Both the position numbers and the translations under genes were made by a program. The notes under the pieces were generated by a model. The model saw only the letters and a program-made list of their open reading frames with translations, had not been told where the DNA came from and searched no databases. Positions 22,901-35,726 of a stretch of 64,000 bases of DNA are shown piece after piece (within the stretch, counting starts at the first letter, position 1; each line of letters opens with the position of its first letter). Source of the DNA: Sialis fuliginosa. Taxonomy: Eukaryota; Arthropoda; Insecta; Megaloptera; Sialidae. Location: positions 728,001 to 792,000 of the forward strand of contig OY540818.1 in the NCBI GenBank assembly GCA_961205875.1. Direction: 5' to 3'.

Positions 22901-25900
22901 TCTGGACCAACTTCATATATTCCTCATAATCTTAATTTAGGGGTTGGTGTCATAGGGTAGATTAAATAGCACATTGATATTATGTTATCATTTAAAAACT
23001 AAAGGGATTTAATAATTTTATGAAATATGTAAAAATGCTAGTTTTATCTTCATTTTGGTGTAAACAATTTTTGAAAATTTTTGTTTTGGAATTGAAAATT
23101 AACACTTTTAATTTTTGCGCACTTGTAGAGCTGTAAAAACCTTATAATTTAACATACACAATTGTTAATTACTGGGTATTGAAAATAAACTATAGCCATC
23201 ATTATTGTGAAATTTCAAATAAATATCAGAATTTTTAAGAGACTTATAATGTTATGAAAAATTTTCGTAAATTTTGATTATAAAAGCATATCAATATTAC
23301 AAAATTCACACTTTTGATAATTTTAAAAAAAAATTAAACTGGCTATAACTTTTTTTCTGTGGTATTGATCGATTGGGAATTTGGTGTGACTATATAATAG
23401 TGTAAGTAGTTTATATTTACAAAGTTTGGCAAAAAAATGTCTGTGCCTTTCAGAAATAACCAACATTTAATATGTTTTTTGGCCTCGTTTATAAACCTTT
23501 GAATAACGCCGTAATTTCAAATAACTCAATTAATATGCTATTTGTTATCAATTGCAAATTTTACTCTCTACACAATTAGTTCCATACATTTTTTTCGTGC
23601 GATATACCGTTTTCATGAAAATCGAGAACATAAGTTGAGAGTTATACACTAAGGGTAGTTTTTTCAATGTAGGGGTTGAATTAAAAATTTTATTACTGAT
23701 AATTGTTTATTATATCAAACTATAGATATTTGGTAACATCTTTCCCAATTTTTAACTTCGTCAATGTTTTTCTCTGCACAGTGTTAATTTCCATAGCTTA
23801 CTCTGTACAACAATCTTGATGTAAAATGTCATTTTTTTGAGCACTTTAAAATTAAATATTTCTGTTATATATAATCCTATTAAAATTTAATTTTCAGAGA
23901 GTTTGCAAATTATTATCCTCTAAAATTAGTGTTACTTATTTTTTATCAATTCTTCACATTAGGGTCAGAAAAAAATCAAAACTAGCTTATTTTTCGTCGG
24001 CCCCTCTAAAAATAAATTTTCGCGTAGATTTATTAACTATTTAGAATAAAGATAACAAAAAATACTTTTCATAAAAGTTGTAACACATAAAATTTTACGT
24101 ATTTTGATGTGATGGTACTTGCATGTATCTTCATTTGTTTAGGAGATATCTTGATTATACCAAATCACGAAAAAATAAAATTCAGTTCACAAGTTAAAAT
24201 GACTGTAATTTTTTTTTGAATGGTTTAATCGCGGAAATTTTTTTTATATAAACGTACATGCATGGGCACTATATATGTAACAGACATCATAGTACTAGGA
24301 ATTATTTAAAGGAGCACAGCCATGTATGAATTCATAGACTGTAATTTTTATGCAGTTTCCTAAAAAACCACCCCATATATGTTCACAGTGTTTAAATATT
24401 TTTTTCTGTGCACCTATAATATTATTCAAATTTCATAGCGATTCCAAAGTACCTAAAATTTTGCAGATAATATGACGGGTTAATGAAATATTTAATGTTT
24501 TTGAAAACCCGTATACAGTTAATTTAACATTCATTTAATTTGCAAACTAAATAATACTTTTTTGAAATTTTATTTACGTGTTCACACAATTTTTTTAAAT
24601 CAAAATCCATGACAGATTTTTCAAGGAAATTAAACTTAGAATAAATTGAAAACTACAAAAAATAGAAAACAATTTTTTTTTCATACTTAATAATGTAATG
24701 AAAAAGTATGGAATTGAAAAAACAATAAAATTACAGCGATTTTTGATAAACAAATGAACGTGACACCTAAACGTTTGAGTATAGGTTCTAATATTATTTA
24801 GTCATATTGTTGGGTATTTTATAGCAATTCTAAAACAGCAACATTTTTTTTCGATATCTACTTTTGTTCTCGAGATATCTGTATTTTTATGAGCTAGAAA
24901 AATGAACAAATATTTGCACAAAATCCAACTTTGAATGGGGCTCCCCGAGTTAGCACAAGGTTTAGCTCGTGGGACTTTTGGGTGGTGAAACTACAATGTC
25001 CCCCCTACATTATGGTATAAAAATTTTGCTGTTCCCAGAGAATTCCGCTCGACGTGTTTTTTGAGTTATTTTTACTATACTATAATGAAATTGTACTTTT
25101 AAAATTTGTTTTAAAAGTAGAAATAACGAACTTTCTAATGATGTATGATTATTTGAGATTTGGATAATTTAAAGTGTTATACGCGACATGTCAAAAATTC
25201 AAAACTTTAATTGGGGATAATTAAAAAATTTTAAATGGAATGGTATAATATCAATTAGTACTTTATCTTAAATAATATATTTAAATTAACAACTTTTGTT
25301 AAGAAAATTTAAAATTGTAATTTTTTTTTTTTTTTTAAATAAAATTTATAATTTTCTTAACAAAAGTTGTTAATTTAAATATATTTTTCAAGATAAAGTA
25401 CTAATTGATATACCATTCCATTTAAAAAATTTTAATTATCCCCAATTAAAGTTTTGAATTTTTGACATGTCGCGTATAACACTTTAAATTATCCAAATCT
25501 CAAATAATCATACATCATTAGAAAGTTCGTTATTTCTACTTTCAAAACAAATTTTAAAAATAAAATTTCATTAATATTTAACGAAACTAGAGCAATTTTA
25601 GTAAAACCCTAAATTTTAGGATCAAGTCGCCATATTTTCTAAACAATTGAATGTATGAAAAATTTTTTTTTACAAAAGTTTCTTACTTTTTATGATCTTC
25701 AAAATTATCTACTTTTGGATATACCGTTCCATTTGATTTTGCTGAGAAACGGGCATGTACCCATCAAACTACCCCCCAAGGAGGAGTTTTAAGGGGTTGG
25801 AAACATTTTCCTGAAATTCTTTAGGGTCGATATATGTAGTAAATTTTTTATCATAAAACTCTATCTTCAATAGTTTGGGCGTAAAACATAGTGAACGGGT

Positions 25901-25916
25901 GGTCTGGAACACCCGG
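19927..25916. mobile_element. CCGGGTGTTCC palindrome, copy 2, split by a 4.8-kb palindrome
   Basis: The outer parts 19927-20273 and 25083-25916 carry the family ends and arms, with TA outside both ends. Removing the inner element leaves about 1.18 kb, the normal family length. The inner element interrupts the family at TTAAATATTAA versus TAATGAAAT, which are contiguous in the sister copies, so the outer palindrome is older. Confidence 0.92.
20274..25082. mobile_element. 4.8-kb near-perfect palindrome, ends TAGTATAGT, TAA duplicated
   Basis: The ends TAGTATAGTCAAA and TAGTATAGTAAAA are inverted and flanked by TAA at 20271-20273 and 25083-25085. A 3-bp TAA duplication fits PIF/Harbinger-type (TWA) integration, but this is inferred from the flanks alone. 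The arms run 20274 to about 22505 and about 22845 to 25082, roughly 2.2 kb each and nearly identical, with a loop of about 340 bp. No reading frame of 60 codons exists in either arm. GGAATTCTCTGGGAACAGC and TAGCTCGTGGGACTTTTGGG are recognisable landmarks near the ends. Confidence 0.92.
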
Positions 25917-26060
25917 TATATCATCACTCTTTATATTTTACAATTATAATGTAACAATACTTTTTGTTACTACGTCTACGCTTCGCGTACTTGCCTTTGC
26001 TGCCGCGCAGGCGCAAGTCATGTCGCCAACTTAAACTGACTAAATCTTAAACAGATATAC

Positions 26061-27175
26061 ATATATGTGTTTATATATTCTTGAAGCCTGTTGTCTGCCA
26101 AATGAGTGCATTGCAATGGATTTCGAATTTCTTAAATAAATGAGTGAAAAAAGCGATTAAAACATTTTACGCGAATCGCGTACATTGAAGACCCTATTAT
26201 TATTTTCCGGCACTGTAATTTTGGGTAATTTTTGTCCGAAGTATTCTCAACTGATATACATTCGAATATATGTATTATATAACATTGGTTTACATATATT
26301 ATATAATGGGCTTGTTTATTCTGTCGTGAATGTAAGGTTAAGGTGTTAATGCAATACGTAAATATATTTATTCTGCTTTACTTAATGCATAAATGTAAAA
26401 TATAATTACCGATTCTTGTCTAAAATTTCCTTCTCTATAAATTAAGTTTAGTAAAAATTTCTCCCATCAGTGGTCATTATCGAGATAATTACCTGAAACT
26501 AGTGGCGAGTAATGTTTTGGGGGTGGTTTTTCGATTTTAGGGGTTGATAGCTGAAGTAATTTTGGTAAGCTTTGTGTCCTAGTTACACCTTGTCAATGTA
26601 CTATAAAACTTTACATATCTCGTAAATATTATATTTTATTTGATATTATTAATGGGTGTAAGTCACTGTAAGTTTGTATGATTTTCTATTAAAAATTTGA
26701 AAATATTTATCAATAAAATGTTTTGTACGGTTTGCTATAATTTACTCTAAGTACGACAATTTTAGTCGCATATCAATGAGCAACCACTTGTTTTGTTCAG
26801 GAATGTATGTTCTACAACTTTTATTTGAAATATTTTTGTATAAGGTTCATACTTTTCACAGAATAGTAACTAATAACTAAAATTGTCTTTAAAAAATCCC
26901 CCAAAAATTCCAGAAATCATCCTTTAAGTCCCATTTTTTTTGTTTTAAACAACATTTTTTATATACATATATGTTTATATATTCTTGAAGCCTGATGTAT
27001 GCCTAATGAGTATATTACAAAAGATTTCAAATTTCATAAATAAATCAGTGGAAAAAGCGTTTAAAATGTCGCGTGAGTGTCGCGTACTGTGAAGCCCCAT
27101 TTTGCTGTGTTCCGACGCAGTAATTTTGGGTAATTTTTGTCCAAAGTATTGTAACTAATGTACTTTCGATTAGTA
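26061..27175. repeat. Two 205-bp direct repeats 0.9 kb apart
   Basis: 26061-26265 and 26964-27175 share, in order, TATATATTCTTGAAGCCTG, a TAAATNAGTGNAAAAAGCG block and GTAATTTTGGGTAATTTTTG. They may be the two ends, or tandem units, of one old element. The 26582-26945 block between them pairs with 19462-19720. No poly-purine tract, primer site or coding domain was seen, so no class is assigned. Confidence 0.62.
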
Positions 27176-27176
27176 T

Positions 27177-27896
27177 GGGACAGAAAGAGTTATCTCGATC
27201 TTGCCGGTTAAGTCGAAAATATATGGTCAAGCTGCAGCTCTATTATTCAAAATAAAATAAAATATAATTTATAATCATAAAATTTTTATTTTATTTGAAT
27301 TGTTTTTACTTCCATGTTCTGAAAGAAATGGAAGTATTGTAATACCATCGAAAAATCGTGTCCGATAAAATGACAAATTCTGATTGTACTAACTTCAAAA
27401 CGTAAAGAAAAGTTAATTTTCGCATGGCGGCTGTGCGTGTGTCTGTGTGTCAGGATGTAGAATTTTTTTTCGTTCACGATAACTACTGTAAAAATGCACC
27501 GATCTGAATTATTTTTGGGGAAAATATTTGTTTCAGTGAGTACTCCAGACCTATTGATTTTGGTGCTAATCAGAATATGGGTTTTGGAAATATTTGAAAT
27601 TTTGTAACTTTTTTCGTCTAAAAAGCGAACATTGCGAGTATTATCTCACTAATTTTGATAAGACTTGGTACATTTTTAGTTGAATTGAATCAAAGAGACA
27701 TTTATTATTTGTACGTGCCTAAACAGCCATTGAAGGGCTGAAAAACACCCTCAAAATTTGAATTTTAAATACTAATTAATATGTCATTAATTCATGTTGC
27801 CTTGGAAACAAATGCAACTAAATTCAGATTGTCAAATTAGATGTTCTACGAATGTGTATTATGTTTTGGACATTAGGAAATTAGATTATCTATATA
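27177..27896. other. Spacer, probable old dispersed repeat, no gene
   Basis: A GTGTGTCTGTGTGTCAGGATG block at about 27440 and long simple AT-rich text resemble the other dispersed repeats of the window. The minus frames at 27045-27230 and 27286-27477 have no recognisable domain. Confidence 0.35.
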
Positions 27897-30041
27897 CCGG
27901 GTGTTCCAGACCACCCGTCCACTATGTTTTACGCCCAAACTATTGAAGATAGAGTTTTATGATAAAAAATTTACTATATATATCGACCCTAAAGAATTTC
28001 AGGAAAATAATTCCAACCCCCTAAAACTTCTCTTTGGGGGGTAGTTTGAGGGGTACATGCCCGTTTCTCGCAAAATCAAATGGAACGGTATATCAAAAAG
28101 TAGATAATTTTAAAGATCATAAAAAAGTAAGAAACTTTTGTGGAAAAAATTTTTTCATACATTCAATTGTTTAGAAAATATGGCGACTTGATCCTAAATT
28201 TTAGGGTTTTACTAAAGTTGCTCTAGTTTCGTTAAATATTAATTAAATTTTATTTTTAATTTTTTTTTGAAAGTAGAAATAACGAACTTTCTAATGATGT
28301 ATTTTGATGTTATTTGAGATTTGGATAATTTAAAGTGTCATACGCGACATATCAAAAATTCGAAACTTCAATTAGGGATAATTCAAAAATTTCAAATGGA
28401 ATGGTATATCAATTAGTACTTTATCTTAAAAAATATATTTAAATTAACAACTTTTGTTAAGAAAATTTTTAATTTAAAATTATAATTTTTTTTTTTTTAA
28501 ATAAAATTTATAATTTTCTTAACAAAAGTTGTTAATTTAAATATATTTTACTTTCTTATACCATGTATATGAAATATACATTAGTATAAGTAAGTATAGT
28601 GAAGCCGATTTTTTTCGAACTTTTTTTTGACGGAATTATCTATTTTGACCTTCCCTGAATCCATTCTGACTATTTTCGCCATAAAGTCTGTGTGTCCGTC
28701 TGTCTGTCTGTCTGTCTGTAAGCGCTGTAACTCAAATACGACAAATCGTAGAAGGCTGATATTTTATATTTAAGATTAATTTTTGGCTGGGAAGAAAACG
28801 TCCTATTTTTGAAAAAGATCTTTCAACCGGATACGGATGTTTACCTACGTCGATTTTTTAATTTTTCGAATTACTCTGAAACAGTGCAAAATAGTGAAAA
28901 ATGGTCAAGTTAAAAAATGTAGGTAATATCTATATCTATATATTATGCTCTATTCATTTTTTTGTAAAAACGAATTTTTGAAAAAAAAAAATTATTATAA
29001 TTCAAATGGTTCATAACAGAGGAGAAATATCTGCCATGAGTGTTATGGGACTTTCTTATACGTATTACAGAGATTGAACAGTGTGTGTATTTGCCGTAGG
29101 TAACATGGGACTTTCTTATACGTAATACTGAGAGTGAACTGTGTAGGTAAATCTAAATAATTACATAAAAAAATTCTTTCTGGCTAAATCATAAATGTTG
29201 GAAAAAAATGTATGGAGAATGAATTATAGATAATAACATACTCGACATTTTTTATCTAAAACATTTTTTTGTCATTTCAAAAATAATTCAAAAATCCAAA
29301 AATTTACAAGAGTAAACATCCGTTTTCAGTTATTACGTTAAAAAAATCACTTGTTATATAATGGAGAGAATAATATTACCTATATTATTCATTTTGTTTT
29401 ATTTTGTTAGAAATGTTTTAATAAACAAAGAATCACGTATACAATTCACTGTTAGGTTAGGTTAGGTAAAAGAAAGTCCCGTGGTTCCCAAGGCAGATAT
29501 TTTTAAGATAAAGTACGAATTGATATTATACCATTCCATTTAAAATTTTTGAATTATCCCCAATTGAAGTTTTGAATTTTTGATATTGACATGTCGCGTA
29601 TAATACTTTAAATTATCCAAATCTCAAATAATCATACATCATTAGAAAGTTCGTTATTTCTACATTCAAAACAAATTTAAAAAATAAAATTTCATTAATA
29701 TTTAACGAAACTAGAGCAATTTTAGTAAAACCCTAAAATTTAGGATCAAGTCGCCATATTTTCTAAACAATTGAATGTATGAAAAATTTTTTTCTACAAA
29801 AGTTTCTTACTTTTTTATGATCTTTAAAATTATCTACTTTTTGATATACCGTTCGATTTGATTTTGCTGAGAAACGGGCATGTACCCCTCAAACTACCCC
29901 CCAAAGAGAAGTTTTAGGGGGTTGGAAATATTTTCCTGAAATTCTTTAGGGTCGATATATATAGTAAATTTTTTATCAGAAAACTCTATCTTCAATAGTT
30001 TGGGCGTAAAACATAGTGGACGGGTGGTCTGGAACACCCGG
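27897..30041. mobile_element. CCGGGTGTTCC palindrome, copy 3, with 0.95-kb insertion
   Basis: The ends and arms match copies 1 and 2, with TA outside. The arm is interrupted at 28550-29496, and without this insertion the length is about 1.19 kb. No reading frame. The right end abuts a Helitron-like element at TATA. Confidence 0.92.
28550..29496. mobile_element. Insertion within palindrome copy 3
   Basis: The 947-bp segment is flanked by ATATTTT at 28543-28549 and 29497-29503, a single-copy stretch in the sister palindromes. It contains the CTGTCTGTCTGT block and CCGGATACGGATG of the dispersed repeat also seen at 3940. It also has two GGGACTTTCTTATACGTA motifs (29048 and 29108) that recur inside the foldback element at 57013. 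A short run of three TTAGG units lies at about 29453. The superfamily is unknown. Confidence 0.72.
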
Positions 30042-30875
30042 TATATAAAAAGGAATGTTCGTTTGTGTGTGACTTATAGACTCGGGAATCACTGAACCGA
30101 TTTCAATGCGGTTTTTACCAATAGTTAGATAATTTTTACGAGCAGTATCGTGGCTAATAATATTTTATTAAAATCTAAGATTTAACATCAAAAGATTAAA
30201 AAGAATCTTTTGCACAGCGTCTTTTGTTTTCATGATGTCAGAGCATACAAGTGTCATTTATATAAAAACACAGTAGCCATGGAAAATAAGACGCTGATAA
30301 CAATTACTATATGTGAATGTCAATTTGAATGAAAAAAACTCGCATTTTACAGTATAAATAAAGAAATTAAGTGTAATGTAAATAAATCAATTGTTAAAAA
30401 TCAAAAATAAATAAAGTGTAATATAATATATGTGACTTTTCACAAATCAAAATAAAAAGAAAAATATAATTCAATATAAATAAGTGAATTTCTTAAAATC
30501 AAAATAAATAAAGTGAAATTTAAATACTTCAGTGAATTTTTATAAATCAAAATAAAGAACTTCCAAGAAAGGTAACCTATTTATTTATTTTTGATTTTCA
30601 TACAAATTCTAAGACAAGACCTGGTGTTTCCTGGGAGTTTGAAAATATTATTTTACACGATTTTTTCAATAACTACTGAATAGATTTTATTCCGGTTTTC
30701 ACTAATGGATAGGTTAAGGTTAAGTGTATAATTTGTGAATATTTTGTGTAAATTTCATGAAACCGGAAAAAACAATTCGTGGTGAACCGGGTGTTGTTAG
30801 CATGTTGGGTGGGCATGATTACTTTATGTTTAATTAAATTAATATCCCCGGGTAACACTGGGTCCAATGCGCTAG
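30042..30875 (+). mobile_element. Helitron-like non-autonomous element, CTAG end
   Basis: The 3' end CCCCGGGTAACACTGGG can form a 5-bp hairpin about a dozen bases before a terminal CTAG (30872-30875), which is followed by T. A short hairpin before CTRR and insertion before T are Helitron features. The 5' side, TATAAAAAGGAATG with GAATCACTGAACCGATTTCAA, abuts the palindrome at 30041, and the canonical TC start is not clear. No Rep/helicase coding is present. The minus frame at 30673-30867 runs through the tail and is not a gene. Confidence 0.52.
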
Positions 30876-32285
30876 TATTTATATAAAAATGGCAATAACA
30901 GCTGTAACCGTCGTAAGTATATATATGTGTTTTTTATGTATTACGAAATTTATATTCATAGTAGTAGGTTATACATATAAATAAAATATTTTTAAAAAAA
31001 TTCATATTTAAAAATTATTTAAAAAGATAGAAAGAACATGGAATGTTTCTCCATACCGATATTTTATTTTATTTTAAAAGCAGGTAAATGTCAGGTATAT
31101 TTATGAAAAAGTTTGCGGAGTTGAATTTCTAAAGTGATATTTTTGGTCTTTGAGTTAGCGAACCAAAAAAATAATTTATATTTACAATAAATACAATATA
31201 AAAACATATGATAGGTATTATTATTAAATTTAAGTCCAGACACGTATTAAGTGATATTTTAGGCTGGTATTGTGAAAATAACAAATACACATATACCTAC
31301 TAAATAGAAACCTTGTTTATAATTTAATCAATTTAAAAAAAATGTACAGAAGCGTATTGAGTGATATTTAAGCCCCGTGTATTAAATTGATTAATAAATG
31401 CACAACTCGCCCCCTGTCACAGATGAAGGGTTGTAAGTGGTCTCATTCGAACCGACGGGAAAAATACTTTGGTATTCAAGGGGCGTGGGGGGAAAAACAA
31501 CCCTCTATCTAGCACAGGAGTTGAGATATTTACGATTTTCTGTAATGAATAGGTAAGTAACGAAACAGAGAAAAATTCATTATTTACAATAAATAAAACA
31601 TAGAAACATATGATGATGATTATTAAATTTTATTTTAAAAAATCCAGACACGGACTGATATTTTAGGCCCGTATTATTAAAATAACAAATTCACATATAC
31701 CTACTATATAGAAACCATTTATTTAAATTGATCAAATTATAAACAAGGTTTCTATATAATAGTGTATGTGAAGAAACGCTTATTCTTTGATTATGGTCAC
31801 AAGCCGGATCTTTGATAATAATTTCTATTTTATAATTTACAATACCTATTTTATTATGCCTATAATTAATTTTTATTATTTAATTATTTAAATATTGTGT
31901 TAATTGTTTTTGTATACGTAAGGATGATTCTTGGGTTATAGTCACAAGCAGCGTTTTTATAAATAATGTTTTAAATTTACATAGTACCTATCTAACTTAA
32001 TTATAAAATATATTGTTTTGTGGCTTTCACTGTTATAAGAAATGTTATATTATTATTAAATATTCTAAACATAATAAAATTTAATAATGCGCGTGGGTTA
32101 TGGGCAAATGTGGTATCTTTGATAGTCATAATTTTTAGGTCTTCCTTTGTTATACGAAATGTTGATTCTTGAATAATGGTGACTAGTCGCGTCTTTATAA
32201 ATAATAATAAATAATTAATAATTAATAATAATTGAATTAAATAAATCCATTTTTTAATGTTTTTTTTATAAATCCCGTCGGCTAG
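30876..32285 (+). mobile_element. Helitron-like block with about 430-bp units, CTAG end
   Basis: Units containing GTATTGAGTGATATT, CTCGCCCCCTGTCACAG, GGGTTGTAAGTGG and GATATTTACGATTTTCTGTA lie at about 31190-31740. The same units fill the interior of the foldback element at 57013-60312 and are related to 43116-44069. The block ends in ATCCCGTCGGCTAG at 32285, followed by T. The 5' boundary is uncertain, and it may start directly after the previous CTAG. Confidence 0.5.
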
Positions 32286-34059
32286 TATATAAGCAAATCT
32301 TTATAGTATTTTGACAAATGTAATCACCTTTTAGTCTTTAATAACCATATTATTTTATTACATGCTGTATTTAATATTAATAATAGGTATATAAATTAAT
32401 TCAAAATTTTGAAAAGAATCTACTTTTTTAAATTCTTTATTTGTTTTATATTTCATTTAAGATAGTACCATCGCCAAATGGGTTTTCTTAGGATTTTTTT
32501 AAAATTTTGACAGATTAATCTTCAAATAAATCTGCATCGATTGGTGCAAAATGAAATTTATGAACAACATAGTTCCGGAGATATTAAATTCTAAAAATTG
32601 AGTTTTTGAGACTTTTATACATTGCGCTATACGAGAAACCAAAATATTTACCCACATATATAATTTTATCTCAGAAACTTTTCTTACGATTTTTATAAAA
32701 AACTAAAGTAACATTCAATAGCAACTAAGCAATTTTTTAAGAGTAGTTTAATTCATAGTTACAACACAGTTTCCGAGATATTAATTAATATATAAAGAAA
32801 AAAAACCGGAATGGGCGGGAACAAAATCGACTGAACGATATCAGTCCATAGGCGTAGTCAAATACAAATACATTTATAGAATATATTACAATGACATATT
32901 TAAATTTTAATTGTCGTTCACATCAATGCAATATGTTTATCGAAAGCACGTGATTTTTTTAATTATTTTATGACAATGAAAGAAAGTAATGTCAGATTTT
33001 AATGAATTGTATTTTAATGAGTTGTATTGCCACTTGTGTTATTAATTTGCGTACATAAATTCATTTAGAAATATTATTGAAATGTCTGATAAAGTGCATT
33101 ATAAAAAACACGGTCTCTGATGGTACCTTAAATAATGGCTCTGACTAAACTGTTTTCTAATAATTTAAGAGAAATTTTTATTGAAAAAGGTTAAGCCGAA
33201 TTAAGTCATTTTTGTCAGAAAAAGTAAACGGTAAACCTCGATTAAAAAATTATCAACAACATAGTTATGTTTTTCAAAAACAATTAGTGATTAGATTTTA
33301 TGTTGATTTACTGCATAATTATTATTATTGTATTCTTTAGATATATATTTTATTGATAACTTTTTCAATTTATAGTAGTTAAATTTGATAATTATTTTAT
33401 TACTTTCGTTTAATCTATGCAAGAATAATTTAAAAAAATGTGATTAGTTTGTTCTTATGACTGTTATTTATATAATTTATATATGATAGAAATATAATAT
33501 TATCTTTGTAAGACTTGTTAAACATACTTTCTACTTAAGATTGTGCCTAAAAAATTATTTTCTGCATTAAATTTATTTATAAAAAAAAATAAATAACAAT
33601 AATCATTTCATAAAAATCGTATTGTTATTTTTACAATCAGCTTGTGTATAAATTATTATTTTTTAATTATTTTTTTTCGAACGCCACCACTGAGTTGTTG
33701 AATGTGGTCATCCAAACAAATACTGAACAGAACGTCGCGAAGAAATCTTGACTACTTAAGTGGTCCGCATTAGTATTAATCTATATAGAACGGCATACGA
33801 AAATACTTTATATTTTAACAAACAATGTAACATTTCGAGTACGACGCTCTATATGCATAGTGGATAATACTGGTTCGGGATTGGCTAGAAATGGTACATA
33901 AACAGCAAAAAGTTTTGGGCTTATAAATAATGATTCTAATACTGATTGTACTGTATAAAAGCATAAACTTTTTGCTGCGACTGTCGCGATGGTAATACCT
34001 TAAACTTGAAATAGATCTAGAATAACTTTATTATGAGTAGATATAAATACCTGTCTTCT
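32286..34059. other. AT-rich spacer, nothing recognised
   Basis: Long AT-rich text without repeats that I can pair inside the window, apart from a TTTTATATTTCATTTAA word shared with 45850. No coding or RNA gene signal is seen. Confidence 0.35.
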
Positions 34060-35100
34060 CAATAATTTATCAAACGATATTTTATGAAAAATATCGTTTG
34101 TTTTCTAATTTCTGTCTATTATAAAACTTTAAGTTTGACCTATTAATAAACAGTTTGTTACATACGAGTACATATTACTATTACATATATTATAAACAGG
34201 CAAATAATGATTTTATAAGAGATTTTAAGACAATGCATATGATGTTCTATTATTATTAAACACGTCGTACAAAATTGCTGACAAATTTTAATAACTTAAT
34301 AACGGTAATTTCATATATTAAAGTATGTTGTTTTAGTGAAAGTAAATTAAAAAAAAGTTTATATAAAATATGTTAAAAATTAACAATTATTTTGTAATGC
34401 AATTACTCGAAGAATAATTCAAGAAATCCTGAATAAAATTGTTAAAATAAAATACCTAATTCACTCTGAAAAAAAGTAAAAAGTCAAAAAAAATTAATTC
34501 ATAATTTTTTATTTATTTTTATTTACATAACAAAAAAACACATCGTATCACATATTTTCACACTTTGAAATCTAACATTTAAAAAGTTTGTTATAGGTAC
34601 TTATTAATAATGCAAAAAATATTAGGATGAGAATTATTGTAATTTATGTCCGTCGGCCGTCGGCAACTGTATTTTTTTAGAAATTAAAAAAACAGCTTGT
34701 ATATTAAATAATAGATAACATTTTAATATACCTACATAACTGAACTAAATTATTTACAAAAAGCTTGTCACATCTCGCTTAGATTAAATAAAATAAAATA
34801 ACCTATATATCATCACAAAAAACAACACTAGAAGCCATTAAAATCAGAAGACACTTTTTTTGTATTATAAATACAAAACACATAAAAACTTTTTATGTTA
34901 TTTACACTTTGAAAATCTAACATTTAAAACACTAATCAAATATATAAAATACAATATTACGGCCTAATATAATGTATTCTTTAATTCAATCAAATATAAA
35001 CGTCAACTACCAAAAGAAAGAAGAACAGTAGTCTTTTTGTCTCACTTCGATGTTAAAAAATGTGTTTGTTGAACACTGATTGGCAATAATTACAGCGCGC
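34060..35100. repeat. Diverged family copy 1 (partner 45150-46270)
   Basis: 34060-34440 (AAAAATATCGTTTGTTTTC, CGTACAAAATTGCT, AAGAAATCCTGAATAAAAT) matches 45930-46270. 34440-35100 (TGAAAATCTAACATTTAAA, GTCGGC-AACTGTA, TGAACTAAATTATT, then GCGCGCG-AAATTTAAA) matches 45150-45830. The two halves occur in swapped order in the two places, as expected if the family is tandem or circularly permuted. The function is unknown. Confidence 0.55.
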
Positions 35101-35117
35101 GAAGTTTAAATAACATA

Positions 35118-35530
35118 TTTTTTACTTTTGCATTGATATTTCTTGAAAAACAGTTTATCCTATGATAAATAAGCAAAGTATATGTTTTTGTATTTTTTGC
35201 CGTGCAAATGTCTAACTCAGGAAAAAAATAGAGAACAAAAAAATAATAGATAAAAATCGATGGGTCCACACCTCTGGTCTAAATCATAATTATTTAATAC
35301 TTGAAATCAATAACACTTATTAATACTAAACCCTGTATCAAATTTCATAACTTTAGCACAATGGATTCTCCAGATATTAAATAAAAACGAATTTTAAGTA
35401 AAATCTTTGGAGGGCTGTAGTTCTTTCACAAAAAATGTCCGGACACATGTTCATATAATGTTTTTTGCTTAAAATATTTTTCTTAATTTACTGTTCAAGT
35501 TTGGCACGACAGTAGTGCTCTATCACCCTG
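35118..35530. mobile_element. Right arm of the split palindrome (partner 18558)
   Basis: Ends in CACCCTG followed by TA, with about 410 bp inverted relative to 18558-18967: CAATGGATTCTCCAGATATTA, TTTTTTGCTTAAAATATTTTTCT and others. A small difference is that the left arm has the hairpin word GGGCCCAGTAGGCCC where this arm has a shorter text. See the left half for the interpretation. Confidence 0.75.
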
Positions 35531-35726
35531 TATATGAGCTAATCCAGTATTTAAAAAAAAAATAGGGTGCACATATGTCACCGATTCTGCTACCTATTTT
35601 TTAAACCACATATCAAAAACATGTTTCCCAAATTTTAACTCTCCTCCCTCATTCTTTTCGACCGAATAACATTTTTTTAAAGTTTTGAAATCGAGCAACA
35701 TTACACATATATTTTGATAGAAAAAT

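Noticed and set aside
26061-27175. Direct 205-bp repeats as long terminal repeats of a retroelement
   Set aside because: No primer-binding site, polypurine tract, TG/CA ends, flanking duplication or coding domain was seen; too diverged and too close together.
29453-29467. Three TTAGG units, the insect telomere word
   Set aside because: Too short and isolated inside an insertion to indicate telomeric DNA; chance is likely in AT-rich sequence.
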